Positions 36,317 through 44,994 are shown, counted from the stretch's first letter. The stretch is 64,000 bases of DNA from Flavobacterium tistrianum (GCF_003254545.1 NZ_QJRH01000068.1:62001-126000), one strand, 5' to 3'. Made by a program: numbers and translations. Notes: generated by a model from the sequence alone, not told the origin.

Positions 36317-36451
36317 TCTCGCAAAGACGCAGAGGCGCAAAGTTTTATTTATTAAGTTACGTTCAGCTTTAGCTGGAGGCAATTCAAAAAATCCTTTTAA
36401 TCCTTTAAATCTGCGGCAAAAAAACTTTTACGCCTCTGCGACTTTGCGAGA
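36317..36451. repeat. Palindromic repeat, CTCGCAAAGACGCAGAGGCG type
   Basis: Arms TCTCGCAAAGACGCAGAGGC (from 36317) and GCCTCTGCGACTTTGCGAGA (to 36451) are inverted complements with few mismatches and extend with AAAGTTTT/AAAACTTT. The centre holds AATCCTTTTAATCCTTTAAATCTGCGG, words shared with the repeat at 51173-51201. The remaining bases to 36581 are AT-rich without a gene. Confidence 0.8.
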
Positions 36452-36581
36452 GACACATTCAGAATAGATTGTCGTTATAACAAAAAATCGTTACAAATTA
36501 GTACAGAAATCAACACTACAAAAACAGAACTTTTAAATATCTTAGCAAATTCAAATTCTACAATAAAAATTTCAATATAAA

Positions 36582-37868
36582 ATGGCTGAGCAATCTTCAA
36601 TTCAGTGTCCAAACTGCGGAACTCCTATCGATGTCAATGATGTTTTAAAACATCAATTGGAAGATAGCATTCGTAAAGAATTCCAGCAGAAAGCGAATAT
36701 TCAAAACCGTGAATTAGAGCTTAAAAACGAACAATTGGATAAAGCCAAAGCCGAATTTGAAGCCAAAAAGAAACAGGAAAACGAACTTTTTGCAGAACGT
36801 TTAGAGCGTGAGAAAAAAACAGCTGAAAAAGAAATCTCCGAAAAACTAAAAGCAAAACTCGAAGAAGAAAACAAAGATCGTTTGCTTTTAATGGAAAAAG
36901 AACTCTCTGAAAAATCGGAAAAAATCAGAGAATTAAATAAAATGGAAGGAGAAATCGCCAAATTGCAGCGCGAAAAACTGGAAATGAAAGAAGCTATTCA
37001 AGCCGAAGCCGAAAAACAATTGAATGCTCAATTGGCTTTGGAACGTGAAAAAATCAGAAAACAGGAAGACGATAAAAACGAACTGAAATTCAAAGAACTT
37101 CAGAAACAGCTTGAAGAACAAAAAAAGCTGACGGAAGAAATGAAACGCAAGCAGGAACAAGGCTCGATGCAATTGCAAGGCGAAGTAATGGAATTAGCGA
37201 TTGAAGAATGGCTGGCCAACAATTTTCCTCTTGACAGTATTGATGAAGTTAAAAAAGGTGCCAATGGTGCTGACTGTCTTCAAGTTGTAAATACACGAGA
37301 ACATCAAAACTGCGGTTCTATTTATTACGAAAGTAAAAGAACAAAAGCGTTTCAGCCTTCGTGGATTGAGAAATTCAAAAACGATATTAGAACCAAAAGA
37401 GCCAACATTGGAGTTTTGGTTACCGAAGTCATGCCAAACGGAATGGATAGAATGGGCATGCGCGACGGAATCTGGATTTGTACCTATGAAGAATTTAAGG
37501 GTTTAAGTGCCGTTTTACGTCAGTCACTTATTCAAATAAGTCAAGCCGTAGAAGCTCAGGAAAATAAAGGCGATAAAATGTCAATGTTATATGATTTCTT
37601 GACCAGCAACGAATTCCGTTTGCAGATTGAAGGAATTGTGGAAGGTTTTACCCAAATGCAAAACGACTTGGATTCTGAAAAAAGAGCAATGCAGAGAATA
37701 TGGAAGCAACGCGAAAAGCAAATCGAAAAAGTCGTTCACAATACTTTAGGAATGTACGGTTCGATTCGCGGCATTGCTGGAAATGCCGTCCAAAGTGTGA
37801 AAGCTTTGGAATTGGATTTTATTGAAGAAGAGTTGGAAGATGAAGAACCTAAGGAATTGTTTGAATAA
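36582..37868 (+). CDS. DUF2130 protein: zinc ribbon, coiled coil and PD-(D/E)XK-like domain
   Basis: A 428-residue protein. An N-terminal zinc-ribbon half-motif (CPNCGTPIDVNDVL) is followed by a long coiled coil of Glu/Lys/Gln-rich heptads (~30-205), and a C-terminal DUF2130 domain: GEVMELAIEEWLANNFPLDS, GANGADCLQV, and the nuclease-like YYESKRTKAFQPSW, where GxD and ExK are consistent with a PD-(D/E)XK core. The family is widespread and resembles RmuC in layout, so a DNA-linked role is likely but unproven. It is flanked by repeats on both sides and is probably monocistronic. Confidence 0.85.
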   Translation: MAEQSSIQCPNCGTPIDVNDVLKHQLEDSIRKEFQQKANIQNRELELKNEQLDKAKAEFEAKKKQENELFAERLEREKKTAEKEISEKLKAKLEEENKDRLLLMEKELSEKSEKIRELNKMEGEIAKLQREKLEMKEAIQAEAEKQLNAQLALEREKIRKQEDDKNELKFKELQKQLEEQKKLTEEMKRKQEQGSMQLQGEVMELAIEEWLANNFPLDSIDEVKKGANGADCLQVVNTREHQNCGSIYYESKRTKAFQPSWIEKFKNDIRTKRANIGVLVTEVMPNGMDRMGMRDGIWICTYEEFKGLSAVLRQSLIQISQAVEAQENKGDKMSMLYDFLTSNEFRLQIEGIVEGFTQMQNDLDSEKRAMQRIWKQREKQIEKVVHNTLGMYGSIRGIAGNAVQSVKALELDFIEEELEDEEPKELFE

Positions 37869-37896
37869 AAATAAAATCTACCATTTTTTCTCGTTT

Positions 37897-38001
37897 AGCA
37901 GGGACTAAAATCCCTGCCTACAATATAAACCGAGCCGAAGGCTCTTTAAAGAAAGTTCCAGAGGAACCATTTACTTTATATCAACAGATTTCAATCCGTT
38001 G
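37897..38001. repeat. Multi-hairpin intergenic repeat
   Basis: Four small hairpins follow each other: GCAGGGA/TCCCTGC (37898-37917), GAGCC/GGCTC (37932-37944), GTTCC/GGAAC (37955-37967) and CAACAGATT/AATCCGTTG (37982-38001). The array looks like a structured repetitive RNA/DNA element rather than a gene. It directly precedes a GTCATT-family hairpin. Confidence 0.7.
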
Positions 38002-38024
38002 AAGACAACGAATTCAACACAATA

Positions 38025-38126
38025 TTGTCATTTCGACGAAGGAGAAATCTTCGCAAGTAGCTCCGTTCCTATAAGCCAATCTTTGTAGAGCTTCTCGTGG
38101 AGATTTCTCCTTCGTCGAAATGACAA
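38025..38126. repeat. Palindromic intergenic repeat, GTCATT family, copy 3
   Basis: Arms TTGTCATTTCGACGAAGGAG (38025-38044) and CTCCTTCGTCGAAATGACAA (38107-38126) are perfectly inverted and extend as AAATCT/AGATTT. It shares the outer arms and the central TTTGTAGAG word with copy 1 at 10002-10105. Confidence 0.92.
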
Positions 38127-38152
38127 AAAAATGCGTAAAATAGACATAAAAG

Positions 38153-38926
38153 TTAATCTACCTTCTTAAAAACCAAAAGTTTCCCAGAAGGATTTGACAG
38201 AGTCAATTGATTGTTTCCAATGGAATAAGTTGTAGTACTTTGCAACGCTTTCAAAAATTCTCCTTCTTTATTTCCTTGCGGACAAGCCATTAAAGTTGAA
38301 ACTACTTTAGTGAAGCGCAATAGGTCTTTTTCAAAAAAGATTTGCCCCGTAATCGAATTGCAACCTCCAAAACCCGAAAATCGATTTTCAGCAGAATTAA
38401 TTTCTATTCTTGGAAACTCTTTCTGAAAATCTGTTGCAAAAACTTTATAACCATTCAATTCTTCCAAAACCCATATGTCGTGAAGTCGATAATCAGTAAG
38501 ATATTTTCCGCATCCGCTTAATTTCTTAGTTTCTAATTCTGAATTATTTCTAATTTCAACCTTTACACTATAAGGAGAAATCGCACCAGACATAGAATCT
38601 TGACAATCCAATTGTTGAATCGTAATCGTTGCTGCAGAAGTTTCATTACTTGCACGATACATTTTCACATTAGTATCCATTGCTCTAATCGCATCAACGG
38701 CAGGAAAAATGATTTTTTCTTTTCCTGCTATTAATGAGGTAAAAACGATTTCTTCATTTCCTATTTTGATTCCCCAAAACGGTTCATTTCCTGTTCCTTT
38801 AAAATAATATTTTAAATCTTCTTCTGTAGAAATTGCTGAAGTCGTCCCGTTAGAATCTTTGTTTGCCACTGTTTTACATCCTATCATAAAAATTGATAAT
38901 AATAATATTGAAAGTATTTTTTTCAT
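38153..38926 (-). CDS. META domain lipoprotein with COG3650-like domain
   Basis: A 257-residue lipoprotein (signal sequence with lipobox FMIGC, Cys17). The first domain (residues ~40-140, YYFKGTGNEPFWGIKIGNEE, RNNSELETKKLSGCGKYL) is COG3650-like; the second is a META domain (~150-257, DIWVLEELNGYKV, GFGGCNSITGQIFFEKD, STLMACPQGNKEGEFLKAL). META domains occur in HslJ, linked to heat and novobiocin resistance, but the role is unclear. It has its own gene unit, bounded by the repeats upstream of DUF2130 and by the promoter region of the DUF4202 gene. Confidence 0.88.
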   Translation of the reverse strand: MKKILSILLLSIFMIGCKTVANKDSNGTTSAISTEEDLKYYFKGTGNEPFWGIKIGNEEIVFTSLIAGKEKIIFPAVDAIRAMDTNVKMYRASNETSAATITIQQLDCQDSMSGAISPYSVKVEIRNNSELETKKLSGCGKYLTDYRLHDIWVLEELNGYKVFATDFQKEFPRIEINSAENRFSGFGGCNSITGQIFFEKDLLRFTKVVSTLMACPQGNKEGEFLKALQSTTTYSIGNNQLTLSNPSGKLLVFKKVD

Positions 38927-39077
38927 GAGATTTTAGTTTAAAAACATTCTTTTTCTATAAAACACTCTTAAAAATTCTTATGAATTTACGACATTTTTTT
39001 GAAACGCTTACATCTTGCTTCTCACTTTTCACATTTGACTTTAGGGTTCCTCCTTTCAACTTTCACACTAATTTACT

Positions 39078-39085
39078 TATCTTTG
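39078..39085 (+). promoter_or_regulatory. Candidate -7 element of DUF4202 gene
   Basis: TATCTTTG matches TAnnTTTG and lies 21 bp upstream of the ATG at 39107. It supports choosing that ATG over the earlier in-frame start at 38999, which would lie upstream of the promoter. No -33 box is clear. Confidence 0.55.
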
Positions 39086-39106
39086 AAATCTATTATCAAG
39101 CCAAAA

Positions 39107-39691
39107 ATGACTACACCTTTTCAAAAAGCAAGCGAATGGATTGATGCCGAAAATGCGCAAGATCCAAATATCGAAATCGATCAAAACAAAGAATATCCAA
39201 AAGAATTCTTGTATTCAAACAGGATGTATAAAAAATTGATGGAATTTGAACCCAAGGCATCCGAAGAGATTCAGATTGCTTCAAAAGCACAGCATATCTG
39301 CCGATGGAAAGTCGCTCGCGAATCATACCCAATGGATCGTGTGGGTTATTTGAAATGGAGAGAAGAACTTAAAAAATTTCACTCCAAAACTACTGCCGAA
39401 ATTCTGGCAAAAGCAGGCTACGACCAAACATTTATTGATCGCGTTTCTTTTTTAATTGAGAAAAAACTACTTAAAAAAGACGCCGAAACCCAATTATTGG
39501 AAGATGTTATATGTCTGGTGTTTTTAGAATATTACTTAGAACCTTTCGTTCACAAACATGATGAAGAAAAACTTAAAAACATCATCAAAAAAACCTGGGA
39601 CAAAATGTCTGAAAAAGGGCATCAAGAAGCTTTAAAAATCAATTATACTGAAGAAAATCTTAATCTTATAAAAGCCTCTTTAGGACTTTAG
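39107..39691 (+). CDS. DUF4202 domain protein
   Basis: A 194-residue cytoplasmic protein that is nearly all DUF4202: FQKASEWIDAENAQDPN, KEFLYSNRMYKKLMEF, ASKAQHICRWKVARESYPM, GYLKWREELKKFHS, and ETQLLEDVICLVFLEYYLEP. The family's His/Asp pattern is HD-domain-like (metal-dependent phosphohydrolase fold) but no activity is established. It is often near nitrogen-assimilation genes in Bacteroidota as I recall; here a response regulator follows after 200 bp and the molybdenum-cofactor cluster lies 6 kb away, which fits loosely. Start chosen by the -7 element. Confidence 0.85.
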   Translation: MTTPFQKASEWIDAENAQDPNIEIDQNKEYPKEFLYSNRMYKKLMEFEPKASEEIQIASKAQHICRWKVARESYPMDRVGYLKWREELKKFHSKTTAEILAKAGYDQTFIDRVSFLIEKKLLKKDAETQLLEDVICLVFLEYYLEPFVHKHDEEKLKNIIKKTWDKMSEKGHQEALKINYTEENLNLIKASLGL

Positions 39692-39822
39692 AAAAAAAAC
39701 AAAACTACCTCATACTCCTTACACATTTCTACGATTGGCGGTCAAACTATTGCATTAAAATAAGACTGTTTTTTTTAATGTTATTTTAATTTTTAGTTTC
39801 TGCATTAAAGTCTATTTTAAAG

Positions 39823-39865
39823 AATTACGTATATTAGCGTCTTCTTCATAGATGAAAATACGTAA
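39823..39865. promoter_or_regulatory. AATTACGTATA and TACGTAA motifs upstream of response regulator
   Basis: AATTACGTATA (39823-39833) and ATACGTAAA (around 39858-39866) lie 27-69 bp upstream of the response regulator ATG. The first is an exact 11-bp match to the complement of 40564-40574, downstream of the same gene. They may be binding sites for the regulator itself. Confidence 0.4.
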
Positions 39866-39891
39866 AAGCCAGAATAAAAATTAAGTAAGTT

Positions 39892-40551
39892 ATGAGTAAA
39901 AACATTCGTGTAGTATTGGTAGATGACCATGTTTTTGTAAGAGATGGAATCAAATCATTACTGGAAAATGAAATCGGAATAGAGGTTGCAGGAGAGGCTA
40001 CTGATGGTCTTGATGCTCTGGAAGTAATTGCAAACTGTAATCCCGACTTACTTATAACAGACATTCGCATGCCTAATTTAAATGGTATCGAACTGGTTGA
40101 AAAACTTAAAAGTAAAAACAGCACTTTAAAAATCATAATGCTTTCAATGTATGAAACTGAAGAGTATGTTTTAAAATCTGTAAAAGCAGGTGCCGATGGC
40201 TATTTACTTAAAGGTTCAAGCAAAGATGAATTTTTAAAAGCACTTCACACGGTTGTTGCCGGCGGAAAATATTTCAGTGGGGATGTTTCTGGCATTTTAA
40301 TCAACCAGATAACAAATTCATCAGGTTCATCAGAATCAAAACAGAATTTGGGAGATAAAATGATGATTACAAAAAGAGAAAAAGAAATTCTCACTCTTTT
40401 ATTATCTGGAAAAGGGAATAAAGAAATCGCTGAAAATCTAAAGATTAGCAAAAGGACTGCCGAGGTACATCGATTTAATTTAATGAAAAAATTAAAAGTG
40501 AAAAACTTGATGGAGCTTTCTAACAAAGCTGCTGAATTTTCTTTGGTTTAA
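39892..40551 (+). CDS. NarL/FixJ-type response regulator
   Basis: A 219-residue regulator: receiver domain (residues ~5-125) with acidic pocket D11/D12 (LVDDH), phospho-acceptor D57 (ITDIRM), and Lys in KAGADGYLLKGS, and a LuxR-type HTH (about 155-215; ITKREKEILTLLLSGKGNKE, then NLKISKRTAEVHRFNLMKKL). No histidine kinase is adjacent, so it is an orphan in this window. An alginate-export-type porin gene follows after 255 bp and repeated TACGTA-type motifs flank the regulator, so it may regulate itself and that porin. Confidence 0.92.
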   Translation: MSKNIRVVLVDDHVFVRDGIKSLLENEIGIEVAGEATDGLDALEVIANCNPDLLITDIRMPNLNGIELVEKLKSKNSTLKIIMLSMYETEEYVLKSVKAGADGYLLKGSSKDEFLKALHTVVAGGKYFSGDVSGILINQITNSSGSSESKQNLGDKMMITKREKEILTLLLSGKGNKEIAENLKISKRTAEVHRFNLMKKLKVKNLMELSNKAAEFSLV

Positions 40552-40554
40552 AAC

Positions 40555-40572
40555 TTACGTACTTATACGTAA
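40555..40572. promoter_or_regulatory. Perfect dyad between response regulator and porin genes
   Basis: TTACGTACTTATACGTAA is a 7-bp perfect inverted repeat with a 4-bp centre, immediately downstream of the response regulator stop. Its right half overlaps an 11-bp match to the site upstream of the regulator (39823-39833). It is a plausible operator for the porin, whose ATG is 234 bp away. Confidence 0.5.
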
Positions 40573-40806
40573 TTTAGTTCAGCATCTTCAATTTTTAATA
40601 TTCTTTTAATCTTTGAAAATTAATATGCCTTAAAGATAATTATTCCGATAATACTGAAAACATTCTGGAATGATGCATTTTTAGCTAAGCATACCATTTC
40701 TCCAATCAAATAAAAACCGCAATAACTCAATTAAAAAAAAAATAATCTCTTAAAAATAAGAGCTTGTTTTTCTTATAAATTTACTACAGAAAAAAAATTC
40801 AAACCA

Positions 40807-42069
40807 ATGAAACAAATCAGATTTATAATTCTATTACTCCTAGGATCCGTAACTTCTTTAGAGGCACAGGAACTAGATATTAACTTGCAACTGCGACCGC
40901 GTTTTGAATATAGAAATGGATACAAAACCCTTCTTCCTGAAGGCCAAAAGGGAACTTCTCAAATTTCTCAGCGTTCTCGTCTAAACATTAACTTCAAACA
41001 AGATGATTTAATTGTAAAATTAACTTTCCAAAATACCAGAACATGGGGAGATGTACCAACCACAGCCGTTGCCGATAAAAATGGCGTTGCTGTTTTTGAA
41101 GCTTGGGCACAGTATAATTTTACCGAGAATTGGAGCGCCAGAATGGGACGTCAAGTTCTTTCTTATGACAATCAGCGTATTTTGGGTGAAATGGACTGGG
41201 CGCAGCAAGGTCAAAGCCACGATGCACTTATTGTTACTTATCAAACTGAAAAACAAAAGTTAGATTTTGGAGGCGCTTACAATTCAAATGCTGAAAATGT
41301 ATTTCAAACTCCTTATACCATTTCCAATTATAAAACAATGCAATATGCTTGGTATCATAACCAATTTAACGAAAAATTAGGTGCGAGCTTTTTAATGCTT
41401 AACACTGGTTACGAATATGCAAATGCAGACGCGAAACTTTTGGTTGATTACAAGCAGACTTTCGGACCTTATTTGACATACAAAACAAATAAAATAGATA
41501 GTAACTTTTGGGTATACGGACAAACTGGAAAAAGTACCGATCTACAAGTAAGCGCTTGGAATGCTGCCGCAAATTTTAATTACAACATTACAGAATCATT
41601 TAAAGCTGGTTTAGGATACGAATTTTTATCTGGAAAAGCTTCAAATGACGGAAGTACAGTAATCAAATCTTTTAACCCGATTTTTGGAACCAATCATGGA
41701 TTTAACGGTTATATGGATTATTTTTATGTTGGAAATCACTTAAACAATGTTGGTTTGCAAGACGCTTTTATAAAATTGAATTACAACATAAACAAATGGC
41801 AGTTTGCTTTGATTCCGCACGTATTTTTATCTGCAGCTGATGTAGTCAATGTTCCTCTTAACGAAAAAATGGATTCGTATTTAGGAACTGAGATTGACGC
41901 AAGTTTTGGCTATAATTTCAGAAAAGATATCACAGTAACAGGAGGTTATTCTCAAATGTTTGGTTCTAAAACAATGGAATTTATCAAAAATGGAGATGCA
42001 AACCATACCAACAATTGGGCTTGGTTAATGATTTCTGTTAATCCTAGAATTTTTAGCTGGAAAAAATAA
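40807..42069 (+). CDS. Alginate-export-family outer membrane porin
   Basis: A 420-residue outer-membrane beta-barrel. The signal peptide (FIILLLLGSVTSLEAQ) is followed by LDINLQLRPRFEYRNGY, FQNTRTWGDV, WSARMGRQVLSYDNQRILGE, and DWAQQGQSHDALIVTY, all characteristic of the alginate_exp family, and the protein ends in alternating aromatic strands (NWAWLMISVNPRIFSWKK). Family members export or admit diverse solutes; in flavobacteria this family often lies near nitrate/nitrite genes, so nitrate uptake is a guess, not alginate. A strong terminator follows. Confidence 0.85.
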   Translation: MKQIRFIILLLLGSVTSLEAQELDINLQLRPRFEYRNGYKTLLPEGQKGTSQISQRSRLNINFKQDDLIVKLTFQNTRTWGDVPTTAVADKNGVAVFEAWAQYNFTENWSARMGRQVLSYDNQRILGEMDWAQQGQSHDALIVTYQTEKQKLDFGGAYNSNAENVFQTPYTISNYKTMQYAWYHNQFNEKLGASFLMLNTGYEYANADAKLLVDYKQTFGPYLTYKTNKIDSNFWVYGQTGKSTDLQVSAWNAAANFNYNITESFKAGLGYEFLSGKASNDGSTVIKSFNPIFGTNHGFNGYMDYFYVGNHLNNVGLQDAFIKLNYNINKWQFALIPHVFLSAADVVNVPLNEKMDSYLGTEIDASFGYNFRKDITVTGGYSQMFGSKTMEFIKNGDANHTNNWAWLMISVNPRIFSWKK

Positions 42070-42097
42070 TTTTTCTTAAAAATTAACTCATAATTTT

Positions 42098-42134
42098 TAC
42101 CCTTTTCCTATTTCTGGAAAAGGGTATTTTTTTT
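42098..42134 (+). terminator. Terminator after porin gene
   Basis: An 11-bp perfect stem TACCCTTTTCC/GGAAAAGGGTA with a 7-nt loop is followed by a run of nine T residues, 28 bp after the stop codon. Confidence 0.93.
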
Positions 42135-42147
42135 ATTTCATAATAGC

Positions 42148-42177
42148 TTTGATTATATGTTTAATTATTTATATTTG
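42148..42177 (+). promoter_or_regulatory. Promoter of small secreted protein gene
   Basis: TTTG at 42148-42151, an 18-bp spacer and TATATTTG at 42170-42177 match the Bacteroidota promoter consensus. The ATG is 30 bp downstream. Confidence 0.75.
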
Positions 42178-42207
42178 AAGTGATTATGAACCCCCAATTC
42201 TATCCTA

Positions 42208-42573
42208 ATGAAACCATTTCTAAAATTGTCATTGCTGACTTTTATTGTCACGCAAACAGGTATTGCCCAAAAATATGACGATGCCTTAATTTCGAAAAAC
42301 TCAGAAATTAATTTTGCTAAAACGCAAAAAAGAGGAATTAAAAAAAACAACATCGTTTATTATGTTGAAAATGATTTGCAAACCATTTCTGCCTACAAAA
42401 GAAAAAAACTAAAATGGCAAACCAATGTAATTTCTATCTGCGGAAAACCTAAAAAAGGCGAACCTGAAATTAGATATGTTGGCTACAACTCAAACAAACT
42501 GCTTATCGTTATCGGAAAACATAATTTTGCCGAAATTGACATCAATAGCGGAGAGACAAAATTTGTTGGTTAA
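42208..42573 (+). CDS. Small secreted hypothetical protein
   Basis: A 121-residue protein with a signal peptide (FLKLSLLTFIVTQTGIAQ). I recognise no domain. The mature ~100 residues are basic and beta-rich (NIVYYVENDLQTISAYKRKK, KLLIVIGKHNFAEIDI). It has a consensus promoter and a terminator, so it is an independent transcription unit. Function unknown. Confidence 0.72.
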   Translation: MKPFLKLSLLTFIVTQTGIAQKYDDALISKNSEINFAKTQKRGIKKNNIVYYVENDLQTISAYKRKKLKWQTNVISICGKPKKGEPEIRYVGYNSNKLLIVIGKHNFAEIDINSGETKFVG

Positions 42574-42599
42574 GATTAAAGAAACTAAATATATTAACT

Positions 42600-42634
42600 G
42601 CCCTTTTTCTATTTTGAGAAAGGGCTTTTTTTTT
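42600..42634 (+). terminator. Terminator after small secreted protein gene
   Basis: The stem GCCCTTT/AAAGGGC (extended by weaker pairs) is followed by a nine-T run, 27 bp after the stop codon. Confidence 0.88.
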
Positions 42635-42668
42635 GATAAATCACAAAAATATTCTTCTCTTTAATCAT

Positions 42669-42676
42669 TATATTTG
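42669..42676 (+). promoter_or_regulatory. Candidate -7 element of EEP-family gene
   Basis: TATATTTG matches TAnnTTTG, 23 bp upstream of the ATG at 42700. No TTG was found at the usual -33 distance. Confidence 0.5.
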
Positions 42677-42699
42677 AGTAAGAAATAATTTAGTTTCAA

Positions 42700-43413
42700 A
42701 TGAAAATCATCGCTTGGAATTGCAACATGGCATTCAGAAAAAAAGCAGAATTCATTCTGGCTCATAATCCTGATATTGTCGTTATTTCTGAGTGTGAAAG
42801 TCCTGAAAAGTTAAAATTCCCAACGAACATAAAAGCGCCAAACGATATTCTTTGGTATGGCACAAATCCAAATAAAGGAGTTGGCGTTTTCTCTTATAGC
42901 GATTATCGGTTTCAACTTCTTGATTGCCATAATCCGGATTTTAAAAATATTCTACCAATAGCCGTTACTGACGAAAAAGTTGATTTTATGCTATTCGCCA
43001 TTTGGGCAAATAATCCTGCGGATAAAGATGGCGCTTATGTAACCCAAATTTGGAAAGCGATTAATTATTACGAAAATTTAATTAAAGAAACCAAAACTAT
43101 TTTAATTGGCGATTTCAACAGCAACACCATTTGGGACAAACCACGTCGCGAAGGAAATCATACAACTGTTGTAAATAAATTGGCTGAAAAGAATATTTTT
43201 AGCACGTATCACAAATACTTCAATCAGATTCAAGGTAAAGAAGAACATCCAACTTGGTATCTGTATCGTCACGAAAACAAACCTTATCATCTTGATTATT
43301 GTTTTGCTTCAAATGATTTTATTGAAGTTTTAGAAAGTGTTAAAATCGGTGCTTACAAAGATTGGACAATGCTCAGTGATCACAAACCTTTAATAATTAA
43401 ATTCAATCTCTAG
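42700..43413 (+). CDS. Endonuclease/exonuclease/phosphatase (EEP) family protein
   Basis: A 237-residue cytoplasmic protein of the DNase I-like fold: MKIIAWNCNMAFRKK at the start, PDIVVISECESPEKL with the catalytic Glu, ILIGDFNSNTIWDK with the metal-binding Asp/Asn, and the terminal SDHKPLIIKF containing the catalytic His. These give the complete EEP catalytic set, so a metal-dependent phosphodiesterase or nuclease activity is expected; the substrate is unknown. No signal peptide is seen. Confidence 0.88.
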   Translation: MKIIAWNCNMAFRKKAEFILAHNPDIVVISECESPEKLKFPTNIKAPNDILWYGTNPNKGVGVFSYSDYRFQLLDCHNPDFKNILPIAVTDEKVDFMLFAIWANNPADKDGAYVTQIWKAINYYENLIKETKTILIGDFNSNTIWDKPRREGNHTTVVNKLAEKNIFSTYHKYFNQIQGKEEHPTWYLYRHENKPYHLDYCFASNDFIEVLESVKIGAYKDWTMLSDHKPLIIKFNL

Positions 43414-43464
43414 TTTGAAGTCTGCAATTTAAAATACACCTGACAATCGAATCAATAATCCAAT

Positions 43465-44169
43465 ATGAAGAAAATCGTATCCTTTCTATTTATTACATCT
43501 ATCATACTATTTATAAGCTGTAAAAAAGAAATTTCAGATTTAGAATTTGAAAAAAAAGTAATGACTGAAATTTTTCCAAGCTTAATTGATTCAACTTGCA
43601 TGGATACAAGGCTATTTATTAACTTTCCTCCAGAGTATGGTGAATCAATATTTGATAAAACAGGTCATTTTATCGGTGTTGACAGCACTAAAGCAACAAA
43701 AGAACAAAAACAAAAATTGTTAGAGTGGAAAATTAAAACTGAAAAAATAAAAAAAGATACTTCTAAAATCGTAATTGCATTTGATCCTATAATAGAGTAT
43801 AGTAACGAAGATTTAAAAGAATATCTTGAAAAACAATTTAAAAACGTAAAAGCATTTGTTCCAAAAGAAAAAGTGTACAATGAATATATTTTTGACTTTA
43901 AAAAGATTAAACTTAATAATAGATTTGAATTAAGAAACAAAAATCAGTTTCCTAAAGAAAGAGGCAAAATTTGGGAAACTAAATACAACTTCAATTTTTC
44001 AGGAACCGTTTTCTTTACTAGAATACAATTTGATCAAAATAAAAAGTTTGGAGTTCTAAATGGAGGCTTTGTTTGCGGAAGACTTTGCGGACAAGGTTTT
44101 AGAATCTATATAAAAAAAATAAATGAAAACTGGATTATAGATAAAATTGAAGAGACTTGGGTTTCTTAA
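43465..44169 (+). CDS. Hypothetical lipoprotein
   Basis: A 234-residue lipoprotein: signal sequence with lipobox LFISC (Cys19), then a mature domain with a Lys-rich middle (KEQKQKLLEWKIKTEKIKKD) and a C-terminal half GTVFFTRIQFDQNKKFGVLNG, with VCGRLCGQGFRIYI near the end. I do not recognise the family. The last part (paired CG-xLCG) looks like a conserved small domain of secreted Bacteroidota proteins. It is 52 bp after the EEP gene and 38 bp before a methyltransferase gene. Confidence 0.7.
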   Translation: MKKIVSFLFITSIILFISCKKEISDLEFEKKVMTEIFPSLIDSTCMDTRLFINFPPEYGESIFDKTGHFIGVDSTKATKEQKQKLLEWKIKTEKIKKDTSKIVIAFDPIIEYSNEDLKEYLEKQFKNVKAFVPKEKVYNEYIFDFKKIKLNNRFELRNKNQFPKERGKIWETKYNFNFSGTVFFTRIQFDQNKKFGVLNGGFVCGRLCGQGFRIYIKKINENWIIDKIEETWVS

Positions 44170-44207
44170 AAACTATTCTTTAAATAATTAAATTCAATAT
44201 ATAAACC

Positions 44208-44828
44208 ATGAACAACTGGACTCAGCGTTGGGACGACCGTTACAAAAGCGTAGAATTTGCATACGGCGAAGAACCCAACAATTACTTAAAAGAACAACTA
44301 GAAAAATTAAACCCTGCTTCTATTCTTTTTCCAGCCGAAGGCGAAGGGCGAAATGCCATTTTTGCTGCAAAAATAGGCTGGGACGTTTCGGCTTTTGATA
44401 TTAGCGAAGAAGGAAGAAATAAAGCCTTAAAACTTGCAGAAGCAAATGATGTTTCAATTGATTATCAAGTCGGCGAATTAGAAACTCTTGATTTCGAAGC
44501 AGAACAATTTGATACAATTGCTCTAATTTATGCTCATTTTCCTGCTGAAATTAAATCGGAAATTCATCAACAATTAAATAAATTATTACGCAAAAACGGT
44601 ATCATTATTTTTGAAGCTTTCAGCAAAAAGCATCTGGAATATGTAACCAAAAATGAAAAAGTCGGCGGCCCAAAAGACATTGAATCTCTTTTTTCAATAG
44701 AAGAAATCAAAGCTGATTTTCTAAATTATGAAATCATTGAATTGGAAGAAAAAGAAATCGAACTAAACGAAGGTTTATTCCATAACGGAACAGGTTCAGT
44801 AATTCGCTTTGTGGGAAGAAAAAAATAA
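44208..44828 (+). CDS. Class I SAM-dependent methyltransferase (TehB-like)
   Basis: A 206-residue Rossmann methyltransferase. It opens [20 protein letters not shown], typical of the TehB/thiopurine-like group, and has motif [21 protein letters not shown], post-[18 protein letters not shown], motif [14 protein letters not shown] and motif [14 protein letters not shown]. Such enzymes detoxify oxyanions or thiols (tellurite, thiopurines) or methylate small molecules; which is not known here. Confidence 0.85.
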   Translation: MNNWTQRWDDRYKSVEFAYGEEPNNYLKEQLEKLNPASILFPAEGEGRNAIFAAKIGWDVSAFDISEEGRNKALKLAEANDVSIDYQVGELETLDFEAEQFDTIALIYAHFPAEIKSEIHQQLNKLLRKNGIIIFEAFSKKHLEYVTKNEKVGGPKDIESLFSIEEIKADFLNYEIIELEEKEIELNEGLFHNGTGSVIRFVGRKK

Positions 44829-44949
44829 TTGCATCCGACAATTCAGAACATGAAAATTAAACCTGGAACAATTGAACATTCGTGCTTTCTACAAAAGCTT
44901 AACATTTCTGTATTCAAAAATTGCGTATATTTAGCTTAACTAAGAATTT

Positions 44950-44994
44950 ATGGTAAAGCAACATACTTCAAAAGCTTTAAAACCACTTGGTTAA
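44950..44994 (+). CDS. Possible leader micro-ORF of histone-like gene
   Basis: ATG 44950 opens a 14-codon frame (MVKQHTSKALKPLG) ending at TAA 44994, 29 bp before the histone-like gene. A near-consensus -7 element (TATATTTA, about 44930) would put the transcript start only ~10 nt before this ATG. It may be a leader peptide or chance; low confidence. Confidence 0.25.
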   Translation: MVKQHTSKALKPLG

